Origin: Calothrix sp. PCC 7716
GTDB taxonomy: Bacteria; Cyanobacteriota; Cyanobacteriia; Cyanobacteriales; Nostocaceae
DNA: 64,000 nucleotides
Reading direction: 5' to 3'
NCBI RefSeq assembly: GCF_019977735.1
Contig: NZ_AP025018.1
Span: forward strand, 372,001-436,000
The notes beneath the pieces were generated by a model. That model had not been told where the DNA came from. It did not search any database and saw only the letters and a list, made by a program, of their open reading frames with translations. The position numbers and the translations under genes are program-made. Below, piece by piece: positions 45,023 through 54,336 of the stretch (position 1 is the first letter of the stretch; the number at the start of each line of letters is the position of its first letter).

Positions 45023-45874
45023 TTATGATTTTTCTGAGCGTCGCATGAATGGTAGTAAGTCTTGTAAGATGGTTTCGTGGTAGTGTTCTTGCGGGTAGTG
45101 ACCGACGTTATTAAGTTTTACTAACTCTCCATCGGGTGTAGCTTTAGCAAATGTTTCTGCCATATCTACAGATAACCAAGGGTCTATTGCTCCCCATTGT
45201 ACTAATATTGGTTGCTTCCATTCTTTAAATCCAGTTTCGATTTCTTGCATGGCTTTGTCTAGTTGCAAGTTACGAATAGTTGCTAACAGCGCGCGTCCTG
45301 ATGATGAACTTTTTAAATATGGTTTACGATAAATATCTAAATGTTCGTCATCGATACGATAACGGGCGCCTCCTTCTAATGTTCTATCAACTAATAATGG
45401 GTCTTGAGTCATCATTTCACCTGCCAAGGGTAAACCCATTTGCTGAATTTTCCAGGGTACTTTGGCAGTTGCAGAAATTGGTGCATTCAAAATTGCTATA
45501 TTAGCGATTTGCTCAGGGTGACGTAAAGCGTATTGTAAGCCAACTGAACCTAGAAAACCCTGAACGACTAAAGAAAATCTTTCTAGCTTTAATTCTGTGA
45601 TAAATTTTTCTAATGCAGTAATAAATGCATCTGGTGTATACGCAAAGTCGCGTTTTTCTGGTTTAGAAGAAAACCCGTATCCAATCCAATCTGGTGCTAT
45701 TGCGTGTGTTCCTTGCTGTGCTAATGCTGGAATTATATTTCGCCAACTGTAACTTTGTGATACTAACCCATGCAGTAATATTACAGGTAATAAATCACTG
45801 CGACCAATGGGTTCAGATTCGCGGTAAAACCATTCTAATGAGTCGATTTTTATCTTTTTTTCTGCTATTGACAC
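45023..45874 (-). CDS. Alpha/beta-hydrolase-fold protein lacking the usual nucleophile
   Basis: A 283-residue protein with the alpha/beta hydrolase layout: oxyanion-hole strand PVILLHGLVSQSYSWR (about 29-44), APDWIGYGFSSKP, cap domain, acid residue in VQWGAIDPWL and histidine in NNVGHYPQEH. At the nucleophile elbow, where GxSxG is expected, it has LVVQGFLGSVGLQYAL, so no Ser, Asp or Cys is at the turn. The Asp and His are kept. It may be a non-catalytic or unusual member. It is the third gene of a minus-strand group with psbQ and a flavoenzyme, 33 bases after the latter. Confidence 0.78.
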   Translation of the reverse strand: MSIAEKKIKIDSLEWFYRESEPIGRSDLLPVILLHGLVSQSYSWRNIIPALAQQGTHAIAPDWIGYGFSSKPEKRDFAYTPDAFITALEKFITELKLERFSLVVQGFLGSVGLQYALRHPEQIANIAILNAPISATAKVPWKIQQMGLPLAGEMMTQDPLLVDRTLEGGARYRIDDEHLDIYRKPYLKSSSSGRALLATIRNLQLDKAMQEIETGFKEWKQPILVQWGAIDPWLSVDMAETFAKATPDGELVKLNNVGHYPQEHYHETILQDLLPFMRRSEKS

Positions 45875-45907
45875 GGTTTTTTATGTGCTGCTTGTATTTT
45901 AGTTTTA

Positions 45908-46993
45908 TTAAATAATCATCTCACGAATTGTTACCGCAGTTGCAGGCGCCAGTAAAACACCGTTACGATAATGCCCCGTAGCAACAAGAATATTACTATA
46001 CCCAGGTAGTTTTTCAATAATTGGGGCAGGGCGCCCTTCGGGACGGGGACGTAAACCTGACCATGTGCGGGTAATAGTCGCGTTTTTTAGTTCGGGACAA
46101 AAAGAAATAGCTTGCTGTTTGACTGACTCTAGTAATTCAGTATCAGGAGGTAAGCTATATCCTTCTGTGTTGGGAAACTCGACAGTGGCGCCTACCCAAT
46201 AATCTGTTGCGGGTACAATGCCGGCGCCGCATGGAACAATATGTACATCATTCCCTGTAATAGCTGGCTGAAAATCTGGGTTGCCAAGCGCGTGTCCAAC
46301 ATGAAAGTGTATAGCTTGCCCTAATACAGGACGAATATCTATTTTTTGATTTAAATGCGCTGTTACTCTAGTTGAACCTAGCCCAGCAGATACAATCACT
46401 TTGTCTACGGATATTTTACCTGCGCTTGTCTCGATGTTATGAGAACTAAACCCGTTAACTTCTACACCAAATTTGAAACTGACACCATTTGACATTGCTG
46501 CATCTACCAAAGCTAATGTCAATGTCGTTGGGTCGAGTTGACGGTCACATGGTGAATATACGGCGCCTGTAATTTGTTCAGTATTTAACTGTGGACATGC
46601 TTGCTGGAGTTTTGCTGTGTCCCATACTTCTAACTGCCAACCTTGTTTCGCACGAATTGCTGCTAAATTTTCCCATTGTGCCCCCTTAGAAATTTCTTCA
46701 GGAGTTAGTAACATCAAGATTCCCTGACGATTAAAAGGTATTTTACGCCCAGAAACAGCTTCTAATTTGGGAATCCACTGTTCGTAAGTCGCAATACTTT
46801 GTTCTCGCATTCGCCACGCTTTACCCTTGGTCTTGTGGCTAATAATGCCCATTAATACACCTAATGCCGCCCCTGTTGAAGCTTGTGCTGGCGGTTTTAG
46901 GTCGAAAACTGTAATTTTTAATCCTGGAACTTGACTCAGTTCGTATGCTATTGCGGCGCCAACAACGCCACATCCAATAATTGCTATGTGCAT
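45908..46993 (-). CDS. FAD-dependent amine oxidoreductase (DAO/ThiO-like)
   Basis: A 361-residue flavoprotein. The N-terminal dinucleotide fold is IAIIGCGVVGAAIAYELS with the acidic end of strand 2 in VFDLKPP. The C-terminal FAD-contact segment is TRTWSGLRPRPEGRPAPIIE, then NILVATGHYRNGVLLAPATA, the typical end of glycine/sarcosine oxidases and ThiO, which makes the thiazole precursor of thiamin from glycine. Substrate cannot be fixed: it could be ThiO or another amino-acid oxidase. It lies between psbQ and the hydrolase gene on the same strand. Confidence 0.8.
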   Translation of the reverse strand: MHIAIIGCGVVGAAIAYELSQVPGLKITVFDLKPPAQASTGAALGVLMGIISHKTKGKAWRMREQSIATYEQWIPKLEAVSGRKIPFNRQGILMLLTPEEISKGAQWENLAAIRAKQGWQLEVWDTAKLQQACPQLNTEQITGAVYSPCDRQLDPTTLTLALVDAAMSNGVSFKFGVEVNGFSSHNIETSAGKISVDKVIVSAGLGSTRVTAHLNQKIDIRPVLGQAIHFHVGHALGNPDFQPAITGNDVHIVPCGAGIVPATDYWVGATVEFPNTEGYSLPPDTELLESVKQQAISFCPELKNATITRTWSGLRPRPEGRPAPIIEKLPGYSNILVATGHYRNGVLLAPATAVTIREMII

Positions 46994-47044
46994 GATTTGA
47001 GAGTTAGAGACCAGGGACTAATCCCTAGCCCCCTTTATTCAAGA

Positions 47045-47551
47045 TTAACCTTCTTCAGCAGAATTAAGCTTAGACGGCATTAAATTCAGGAATTTGTCAA
47101 TATCCGAATATACCGCTTCAAAGTTGCTGGCAGCAACAAGCTGATTACCAGAAGAAGCTGCTTGGTCAACTTTGACTAAGTGGTCGAACACATCGCGTGC
47201 AACTTTACGCGCAGGCGCCTGTTCAGATGGCAGCAAGTTAGGAACAATATATGTCATGTCCAAACGCGCTTCCGCCATTGGCCCATGTATAAAATTACCC
47301 ACCTTAATCCATTGTTTAGAGTCAATTAACTCTCCAAGTTCTGATTTACGTTCACGTACTGCTTTGATATCAGTTAAATATCCCTGAATCTTTTCCAGTT
47401 GCGTTTGCGTATAGGTTGGAGGTGGAGTGGCAACGGTGGGTCCACCACAACTCATTAAGAAAGTTGCCAAAAATACCAGTATTAGGGAAATGATGCTCCG
47501 TTGACGCGCCATAAGCTGCATACGATTTGATAGCCATATAACAGTTGTCAT
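47045..47551 (-). CDS. psbQ: Photosystem II PsbQ-like lipoprotein (CyanoQ)
   Basis: A 168-residue precursor. A lipoprotein signal (ISLILVFLATFLMSC, lipobox LMSC with lipidated Cys) is followed by a mature four-helix region with YLTDIKAVRERKSELGELIDSKQWIKVGNFIHGPM, the PsbQ/CyanoQ fold. It binds the lumenal side of photosystem II and stabilises the oxygen-evolving complex. The long start gives 24 residues before the hydrophobic core; MARQRS at 47512 is a likelier start by analogy with other CyanoQ proteins. It heads the minus-strand group. Confidence 0.9.
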   Translation of the reverse strand: MTTVIWLSNRMQLMARQRSIISLILVFLATFLMSCGGPTVATPPPTYTQTQLEKIQGYLTDIKAVRERKSELGELIDSKQWIKVGNFIHGPMAEARLDMTYIVPNLLPSEQAPARKVARDVFDHLVKVDQAASSGNQLVAASNFEAVYSDIDKFLNLMPSKLNSAEEG

Positions 47552-47887
47552 TTTAGATCGGAGCGGCCTTGTTTACGAGTGCTTATTGGTAATTCTTGTT
47601 TTATCAACATACCTGATTTTACTAGCTCACAACTTACATACTACAAAACTGGCAACTTTTATCACTTACAAGTAAAATTGAGTATAATTGCTCAATAAAC
47701 CTCTATAACTCAAAAATTTTTGTATCAAAAGTGTCAAAAAATACAACTAAGGACACAAATATTATAAAATGGCAAATTTTAAGTTGATTTCTTTGTGTAG
47801 TATTGTTAAGCTGTAACACCAATAAAGCAAGTTTCGTGTCGTCACAAATTCGGGAATCATCGATGCAGTAACAATGGAGGATAATTC
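47552..47887. other. Divergent intergenic region, 336 bp
   Basis: This should contain the psbQ promoter and that of the conserved gene at 47888. It holds one of only six GATC sites in the window (47556). AT-rich; no repeat or RNA was recognised. GGAGG at about 47876-47880 is the ribosome-binding site for the downstream GTG start. Confidence 0.5.
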
Positions 47888-48325
47888 GTGAACGCAGCTG
47901 AAATGGCAACCAGTCTTGAATTCACTAGTAAGATAGCGACGGTAGTTAATTTATTCAAGCGCGAATTTCCAGATGCAAAATCTGACCTTAAACCTTGGCA
48001 CAATGACCCCGACACTCGCGAGTTAATTGACCCTGACTCAATTGATATTGGTTTTCATTTTCCTGGTATTAGTCGGTCGTGGCGTGTTCGCAGTTTACTG
48101 TTTCAAATTCGTTTACACTTAGACCCAGAAACTAATTCGCGTTTTTGTGTGGGTGTTGAAGTCGCTGGTTTCGACCATCGCGGTGAAGCTTGGCGCCTTT
48201 CTACGGTGGAAAACTGGAAATTTGTAGGCGCCACCATGCCATCTGAACAAGTAGGGGAACGGCTCAAACAAATTTGTCGCCAAATACTAGAAATATTTAA
48301 TACGGCGCCGAACTTTCACATTTAA
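47888..48325 (+). CDS. Conserved cyanobacterial protein of unknown function
   Basis: A 145-residue soluble protein with a GTG start preceded by GGAGG seven bases upstream. It has no motif that I recognise. Visible parts are FKREFPDAKSDLKPWHNDPDTRELIDPDSIDIGFHFPG (loop-rich), a beta-hairpin region around SWRVRSLLFQIRLHLDPE, and GVEVAGFDHRGEAWRLST. The last 29 bases overlap the convergent caspase-like gene. No function is proposed. Confidence 0.7.
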   Translation: MNAAEMATSLEFTSKIATVVNLFKREFPDAKSDLKPWHNDPDTRELIDPDSIDIGFHFPGISRSWRVRSLLFQIRLHLDPETNSRFCVGVEVAGFDHRGEAWRLSTVENWKFVGATMPSEQVGERLKQICRQILEIFNTAPNFHI

Positions 48326-49559
48326 GCAGCTTATTCAAAATAGCAATTTGCTGCTGATTACCAGATTTACGAATATTATTTTCCATGCTGATATCTACAA
48401 GTTCCATACTCAAGCGTTTGAGATAAGCTTGCTCTTCTTCGGTATCATACTCAGAAGCGCTTAACTGGTCGTAATTATCACCATAAGACTTGGTAGAATT
48501 CCAGTTAAACATTTTGACTATCGAATTAACTACATACTTTTGCTCTGGACGCGCAGTTCTAATAATTTCGCTTATCGGTCGCTGCATTATTCTTTCTATA
48601 TCAAGAGAGCTAGCTTTTGATTGTAACCAAGATTCTGAAGTCGAAATAGGTAAATCCATTGTTTGCTCGTCAACTTTAGCAAAAGCATGAGCCTCAGCAT
48701 AAGAAACTTTATTATCTTTGTTATAATCGGCTGAAGCTACAGGTTGTCCAATTCGATTTCTACCGCTCAACCCAGCAAAGAAGCTTGAACTATAATCTTT
48801 GTAATCAGCTTCGTTAACAAGTGGTGTACATCCTACCGAAGGTCGTGTTTTAACAGTCGCAAAGAAACCACACCGAGTTTGTAGTGCAACTGGACGCTGC
48901 GGATTACCCCCTGTATAGATAAAATTGGCAAAAGAACCAGAAAAACACTGCGCCATTATTACCGCTACAGGTGTTTCTTGTGGCATTTTATCGAGCATCG
49001 TCGAAAATTCTTTAACACTCATTGATTTACGGTTCCAAAGCGTCAATGCATTATTGTTCAAATCTTGTTCGTTAGGAATTCCATGTCCTGTAAAATACAT
49101 TAATATTGGTTTTTTCGGAGTTTGGCTAGCTTGTTGTACCCAGCTAGTTAAATTGTCTAAAGTTGAGGCGCCTTTAAGTTCAGGAATAGCTGGCACTTTA
49201 AATTTCTCGTTACCCGCATCATCTATGTAGCGAATAGTCGCTTCACCATCATTACCATTGGCAAAGTATACCGATGCGTCTTTTTGGTCGTATCCCAATA
49301 GACTAAGCGTTCGTTGAAAATAAAGTACGTTCTTTTCTAAAGCTATTTCATTATGGTCTGGGGCGCCACCACCTGCCAAAACCAAAAAATTTAACTTATT
49401 CTTCTTATCCCAGTTTGCTTTTAACTGCTTTACATCATGCTGCACCGAACAACTACTCTTAGTCACTGCAAAATTGGGAGCCATTTCGAGTAGTGATGTA
49501 GTAACTATTACAGCAAAAGCAGTACCCGAAAAAAGCTGGCGATGCATAAAATACCTCAT
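48297..49559 (-). CDS. Secreted caspase-like (clan CD) cysteine peptidase
   Basis: A 420-residue protein. The N-terminal 38 residues are a signal-like segment (LFSGTAFAVIVTTSLLEM). The clan CD dyad is visible: His in ILMYFTGHGIP (about residue 160) and Cys in AVIMAQCFSGSF (about 207), each at the end of a hydrophobic strand. About 60 residues later DYNKDNKVSYAEAHA has the DxNxDxxxxxxE spacing of a calcium-binding EF-hand loop, suggesting Ca2+ dependence as known for metacaspases. It may belong nearer the C13 legumain-like or C14 group; I cannot decide. It is probably periplasmic or exported. Confidence 0.78.
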   Translation of the reverse strand: MRYFMHRQLFSGTAFAVIVTTSLLEMAPNFAVTKSSCSVQHDVKQLKANWDKKNKLNFLVLAGGGAPDHNEIALEKNVLYFQRTLSLLGYDQKDASVYFANGNDGEATIRYIDDAGNEKFKVPAIPELKGASTLDNLTSWVQQASQTPKKPILMYFTGHGIPNEQDLNNNALTLWNRKSMSVKEFSTMLDKMPQETPVAVIMAQCFSGSFANFIYTGGNPQRPVALQTRCGFFATVKTRPSVGCTPLVNEADYKDYSSSFFAGLSGRNRIGQPVASADYNKDNKVSYAEAHAFAKVDEQTMDLPISTSESWLQSKASSLDIERIMQRPISEIIRTARPEQKYVVNSIVKMFNWNSTKSYGDNYDQLSASEYDTEEEQAYLKRLSMELVDISMENNIRKSGNQQQIAILNKLLKCESSAPY

Positions 49560-49911
49560 GATAGACTCTCAAGCTTGATTTACCGTCTAAATTACTTAAT
49601 TTTAGTGATTTTTATTTCATATTTCATAAGTAGTTTTTTAAACTTATATAAAGAAATATACTGATATTTCTGGCGCCTCATACCCAAAATCTTGACATTT
49701 CGTTAGTACTATAGTATTATATAATTATTCACGGCGCCGCTACAACTGCTATAAAAATAGGGCGCATAAGTGTAGAGTAAACATTTTGTAATATCTGCAT
49801 TGATCCCCCCTAACCCCCCGAAGTCGCGGGGGGGACAAGAGTCAATTCTTAGCCCCCCTTATCAAGGGGGGTTGGGGGGATTTCTTTATAATATCCAGGG
49901 AAGTTAAAAAT
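49560..49911. other. Intergenic region, 352 bp, with a G/C-run dispersed repeat
   Basis: No gene was seen. The stretch 49802-49882 is a dispersed repeat rich in CCCCCC and GGGGGG runs (for example CCCCCCTAACCCCC and AAGGGGGGTTGGGGGG), able to form a long hairpin, and it holds a rare GATC (49802). Two GGCGCC sites lie at about 49672 and 49733. It ends 30 bases before the next start. Confidence 0.65.
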
Positions 49912-51315
49912 ATGACAGAACAAACAGGCGCCTTTCTATCCCTGCTCGAATTGATTAAAATCTTAGAAGAGCATCGCAACAGCATTATTATCAACTTTAA
50001 GCATTTACAAGAAAACTATCAACATCAAGGAATTAAGCGTATAAAAGGTGTACGTGATAGTAAGGGAAACTTGATAGAACCTTGGTTGAAAACCCAATAT
50101 ATTGATGCGGGTGAGTATGTTGATATGGGGACGTTTGAACTTAACCGTAATACTGCCACTATTAATATGCTGATAAAACGTCGAGTTAAATTGGTGGCAG
50201 CAGAAGATAAAACACCAATTATTGAAGTAGCGGGTTTACTAGCAAATGACCTTTACACGTTTAATAATTATACGGTTGTAAGTGATGGTGAAGTTAATAT
50301 CAGGTCGTTACGAGTCAAAATAAGTGCCAAGAAAACTTTTGATTTACTTAAAGCTAAGGGTGTAGTTCTAGCAGAAAAATTTGATTTTAGTTCGGAGTAT
50401 GAAATTTTACTCGATAATTTACCTTTGGTAACATTTGATGCACATTTCAATAATGTAGATGGGTTATTTTATGAACTTGCTCAGATGAAAGTGCTATTAA
50501 GTATTATTAGGGCACATCTCAAGCAAAAGTCGGATGTATATATCCCTGACCAATTAGATGAATTGCAAAAACATTATTTGTCAAAAAATGTGTATCTTAA
50601 TTTTCCAACCACAAATGAGTATACTGATATCAACACAGCGCTAGCCACGGGTGTAATTGATACACGTGTTAGCTATAAAATTGATATCGGTAGTCGGGAT
50701 ATTCTCAACTTTGGTAAATTAATGAGCGCGAATAGATTCCTTGACAGAATGTATCGTGCTTACAATAGTGAAACGGGTGAAGCGTTCCAAAAGGCAATAT
50801 TTGAAATGACGTGGGAAGAAAATATTTACTTCCAACGTAAGTCACCATCCGCGCGTATGAAGATTACAGCAGTAGATGATTTGATGGCGCCTATTTTTGA
50901 TGACTTTCTTGGCTTTGAGAATAACGGTATCGTTAGTGCAATACTTAATAAAGTTGGTCTAAACGGCGCCGACCATAAGATATTAGAAGCCAAGCGAAAC
51001 GGTATTTCGGTAAATAAAGAAGAAACGGTAGCAGCTTTTACAGCGGCAAATACCAAGTTGAGTCATCATATAGATAGGGTTTACCGCGAAAATATTTCAC
51101 CGCTTATTTTTTACATCGGTTCCACAGGAATTTTACCCGACCAAATTGATGGCAAAGTGGTTTCAGCTATTGAGCTTGCAGCAAAATATCCAAATTTACA
51201 GTTTAGTGAGGATGAAAAAAATGGCACATTTTTTGAAGTAGGCAACAGCATTATTGGAGTATACGCTAAGACCGAATATTACAGCACGCGAATTCCCACA
51301 AATGTAGAAACGTGA
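49912..51315 (+). CDS. Orphan protein of unknown function, 467 residues
   Basis: A soluble, mixed alpha/beta protein with no family that I recognise. There is no signal peptide, membrane helix, or nucleotide-binding motif. The N-terminus (FLSLLELIKILEEHRNSIIINFKHLQENY) is helical. Residues about 60-180 alternate short beta strands (VDMGTFELNRNTATINMLIKRR, EVNIRSLRVKISAKKTF). The C-terminal third contains FYIGSTGILPDQIDG. It stands alone, preceded by a repeat and followed by a bare spacer. The uninterrupted frame and GGCGCC content similar to resident genes support it being a real, settled gene. Confidence 0.7.
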   Translation: MTEQTGAFLSLLELIKILEEHRNSIIINFKHLQENYQHQGIKRIKGVRDSKGNLIEPWLKTQYIDAGEYVDMGTFELNRNTATINMLIKRRVKLVAAEDKTPIIEVAGLLANDLYTFNNYTVVSDGEVNIRSLRVKISAKKTFDLLKAKGVVLAEKFDFSSEYEILLDNLPLVTFDAHFNNVDGLFYELAQMKVLLSIIRAHLKQKSDVYIPDQLDELQKHYLSKNVYLNFPTTNEYTDINTALATGVIDTRVSYKIDIGSRDILNFGKLMSANRFLDRMYRAYNSETGEAFQKAIFEMTWEENIYFQRKSPSARMKITAVDDLMAPIFDDFLGFENNGIVSAILNKVGLNGADHKILEAKRNGISVNKEETVAAFTAANTKLSHHIDRVYRENISPLIFYIGSTGILPDQIDGKVVSAIELAAKYPNLQFSEDEKNGTFFEVGNSIIGVYAKTEYYSTRIPTNVET

Positions 51316-51631
51316 TAATTTTGGCGCCTAAATTTTTATGCGATGAAAGAAAATAAATAAAAGTTTGAGAATTTTCCGTAATTCAGATTTTAAGAGTGTA
51401 TTAGTACAAAACACCTGAATTGAGTTCTGTAAACCTTGCGATTCGATTTTTATTAAACTCTAGCCAAGGATAATTATACCTACTAGTTTCAAACTAAAAT
51501 GCTGTTCCGAAATTGATACGAAAGATACAAATATTACTAGTGGCAAATAAAATGTAAGCTCTTTGTTACCTAGAAAAAATCCAGGATGCAGAACCATGAC
51601 AATTGCAGCTTCTTTGTAGCATTTCATAGTA
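51316..51631. other. Intergenic region, 316 bp
   Basis: AT-rich, with one GGCGCC at about 51323. I see no gene, repeat or hairpin of note. Confidence 0.5.
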
Positions 51632-52594
51632 ATGAAAAATCTTGTGAAGCAATCGCTTATGGTTATTAAAAAATGGCAACTCAAATCATGGGGTTGTTTG
51701 GATGCTGTTAAGACAACTTTACCGCCAATGGGACAAGATAAACAGACTGTTTCTGAGTTGATTACTTTATTAAAACATGACAATGTGACGGTTCGCATCA
51801 ACGCTATTGAGTCACTTTGCAAAATTGGTGACTGCAAAGCGATTCCAGCACTAATTATTGCTTTACAAGATACAGACTCACAAGTGCGCGCAAATGCTGC
51901 GTTTGCACTTGGTTGTTTTCGTTCTCAAGCGATAACTGCAGTTGAACCACTAATTATGAGTTTGGAAGATTCTGATGAATGGGTACGTGCGAAAGCTGTA
52001 GAAGCTTTAAGTCATATTCGTAATCCTAAAGCTACTGTACATCTAGCTGCTGCTCTACACGATAACTATCCAGGAGTACGTGCAAAAGCGGCTTTAGCTT
52101 TACCTAATACGAGTCACGCTAGTTTTGCTGTACCACTATTAATTGCAGCATTAACAGATACAGATACGCGAGTACGTGCTGCTGTTGCTGACGGTTTGGG
52201 TATGTTTGGTACATTAGCGAATGACTCGGCGCCATATTTAGTAAACGCTTTGCAAGACGAAGACTTACATGTTCAAATCAATGCAGCTAAGGCATTAATC
52301 AAAATCGGCTCGCATACCACTCATAGTATGAATATTTTGATGCAGATGCTGAATCGCGAAGACACCAATACTCGCATCACTACGGCTTTAAATTTGGGTA
52401 TTATTGCTCTACACTTCCAAGATAAAGCAAATTTTTTATCTGTGTTGGAACTAGAACAGGTAATATACGACTTAGAAACAGTAAGCGAGTTGTTAAAAAT
52501 AAACTCTGACTTTGAAGCTGCACAATTTGCGCTTGTTTCTGTCAACAATGCATTATGTTCTTTGAAGAAAGAACGAAAAAGTCGTAATAATTAA
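51632..52594 (+). CDS. HEAT-repeat protein (PBS-lyase-like repeats)
   Basis: A 320-residue protein built mainly of about seven 31-residue HEAT-like repeats from residue 38 to 250, for example LLKHDNVTVRINAIESLCKIG, ALQDTDSQVRANAAFALGCF, SLEDSDEWVRAKAVEALSHI and ALTDTDTRVRAAVADGLGMFG. Such repeats occur in phycobilin lyases (CpcE/F type) and in many scaffolding proteins. There are no phycobilisome genes nearby, so a protein-binding scaffold is as likely as a lyase subunit. The final 70 residues depart from the repeat. Confidence 0.8.
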   Translation: MKNLVKQSLMVIKKWQLKSWGCLDAVKTTLPPMGQDKQTVSELITLLKHDNVTVRINAIESLCKIGDCKAIPALIIALQDTDSQVRANAAFALGCFRSQAITAVEPLIMSLEDSDEWVRAKAVEALSHIRNPKATVHLAAALHDNYPGVRAKAALALPNTSHASFAVPLLIAALTDTDTRVRAAVADGLGMFGTLANDSAPYLVNALQDEDLHVQINAAKALIKIGSHTTHSMNILMQMLNREDTNTRITTALNLGIIALHFQDKANFLSVLELEQVIYDLETVSELLKINSDFEAAQFALVSVNNALCSLKKERKSRNN

Positions 52595-52731
52595 AATGAA
52601 TGACTTTGGGCAGGGCGATGATTTATTTTGTTAGACGCTTGAGCTACAAATAACGTTAAAATTTGGGCAGTTACAAAGTACAATATATATCGACATATAA
52701 GAAGCCTACTTACGCTGTGGTACTAAATTCT

Positions 52732-53697
52732 CTAGGAATTAGCAGCAATTGGCTGAGATTGCATCATATACATCAAATCTTGAATGCCTTTTTGCAGATA
52801 TCGCGTTACAGTCATTGGACTTGTGCCAATTTTCTTAGCTGCATCTTTACGCGAAAGCTCTTTTAAGAACACTAGTTCTACTGCCATCCGAGGTTTATCT
52901 TCAAGCTGTGTAATGGCGCCTTGTAGTTGCTGACGTTCTTCTTCTTCAAGCTGTACAGAAGTGGAACGTGGACAAGGTAGTGCTTCACCCAAGGTAATTT
53001 GGCAGTCTACATAGTGAACAACTGTAGCATCTAAACTCAATGGCATCCGATTTTGGGCAGCGAGTTTTGTTTCTTGCCATTCGTGTAATGGTACATCAAG
53101 TAAGTCAGCAATTTCTGAATCTTTGGGTGGGCGCCCTAAAGACTCCGCCAAATCTTTGCGAATTTTCTGTCCTTCGTTATATAATTCCTGCCAACGACGA
53201 GGAATTTTTAGTAAGGTGCTGCGGTCACGTAAGAAGTGCAGCATTTCACCGCGAATGTAAGGAACAGCGAACGAGCTAAAAGCATAACCTTGACTAGGGT
53301 CAAAGCGTTCAATTGCGCGAATTAAACCAAAATAACCAATTTGTTCCAAATCCTCATAAGGTTCGTTACATTGATGGCTAAACTTATGCGCCATTTTACG
53401 AACCAAACCAGTGTGTAGCTGGACTAATTCATTACGAAGTTTTATAGAGGGATTTTGATGATAAGTGAGCAATAGCTCCATGCTATCAGAAGGCATTGTA
53501 GAGCGATTTCCGCTTTCACAATTGCCGTACCGCATATACGACTGATTGGCGACCATATAATATATCCTTTTAATTAACCCCGATACTGATTTACCGAAGT
53601 CGCGTAATTTTTCATCTAAGCTGTAATTATTTTCCTTACTGAGGCTTTTAGACACCATTCGTTGTTCTACTGAACTTGCTGGAGGGGTCAAACCCAC
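52732..53697 (-). CDS. sigF: Group 3 RNA polymerase sigma factor (SigF-type)
   Basis: A 321-residue protein of the sigma-B/F/G class. Region 2: LVRKMAHKFSHQCNEPYEDLEQIGYFGLIRAIERFDPSQGYAFSSFAVPYIRGEMLHFLRD, core- and -10-binding. Region 3: IRKDLAESLGRPPKDSEIADLL. Region 4: LEDKPRMAVELVFLKELSRKDAAKKIGTSPMTVTRYLQKGI, the -35 HTH. Cyanobacterial SigF directs motility, pilus and stress genes. The N-terminus as drawn has about 70 extra residues; a later Met (for example MPSDSMELLLTY) may be the start. No anti-sigma gene is adjacent. Confidence 0.88.
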   Translation of the reverse strand: MGLTPPASSVEQRMVSKSLSKENNYSLDEKLRDFGKSVSGLIKRIYYMVANQSYMRYGNCESGNRSTMPSDSMELLLTYHQNPSIKLRNELVQLHTGLVRKMAHKFSHQCNEPYEDLEQIGYFGLIRAIERFDPSQGYAFSSFAVPYIRGEMLHFLRDRSTLLKIPRRWQELYNEGQKIRKDLAESLGRPPKDSEIADLLDVPLHEWQETKLAAQNRMPLSLDATVVHYVDCQITLGEALPCPRSTSVQLEEEERQQLQGAITQLEDKPRMAVELVFLKELSRKDAAKKIGTSPMTVTRYLQKGIQDLMYMMQSQPIAANS

Positions 53698-54336
53698 GGT
53701 CAGTATTTATACGGTTATCTTTTCCGGGATATTCTGTTCTAAGCAAATTTTAGTTTGAGCGTTGTGGATGAATAATTTGAAGTGCAATTCGCTATAGAGC
53801 TTACCATTCCAATCTTCTAGCGTTTTATTATAAGTCCCACAAGCATCATTCAACTCTGCTTATTCTTGTTGTACCCAAAATCGAGCAACGATTTTACAAT
53901 ATGGGAAAAATTTATGTCTTTTTCAAAAAACTCTGCCCATAACTCGAAATTTCAGTAATTTATCACAAAAATTAAGGGGCGGGAGAATTTTACACTATAA
54001 AGGCATATTATTCAATAACGTAATCTTATGTAACACTTAGTAAAAAATTTTTACTCGAACATCAAATTTTATCCCAACATTACCTATGGTATTATACACT
54101 ACAAAATCACGACTCTTTCATAATAATTTCTGCAATTGAAACAACACAACCACAGCAATGACTAAAAGATTTATGGCGAATGTATAATTACTATTCTGTC
54201 AAATGATTTACTAATTCAAAAACAGGATTTAGATATAAAAAGGGGTACTAAGCTACAAGCATATATCGAAAATTTTGTCAAGAAGCCCGCTTTCTAACCC
54301 TGATGGAAGATGTGAGCTACGTTCAGTATGACAATT
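53698..54336. other. Intergenic region, 639 bp
   Basis: A long AT-rich stretch with no credible gene on either strand and no GGCGCC. It may hold the sigF promoter. The end near 54270-54336 is close to the truncated AraC-like frame and could be the scar of the deletion that removed its DNA-binding part. Confidence 0.45.
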
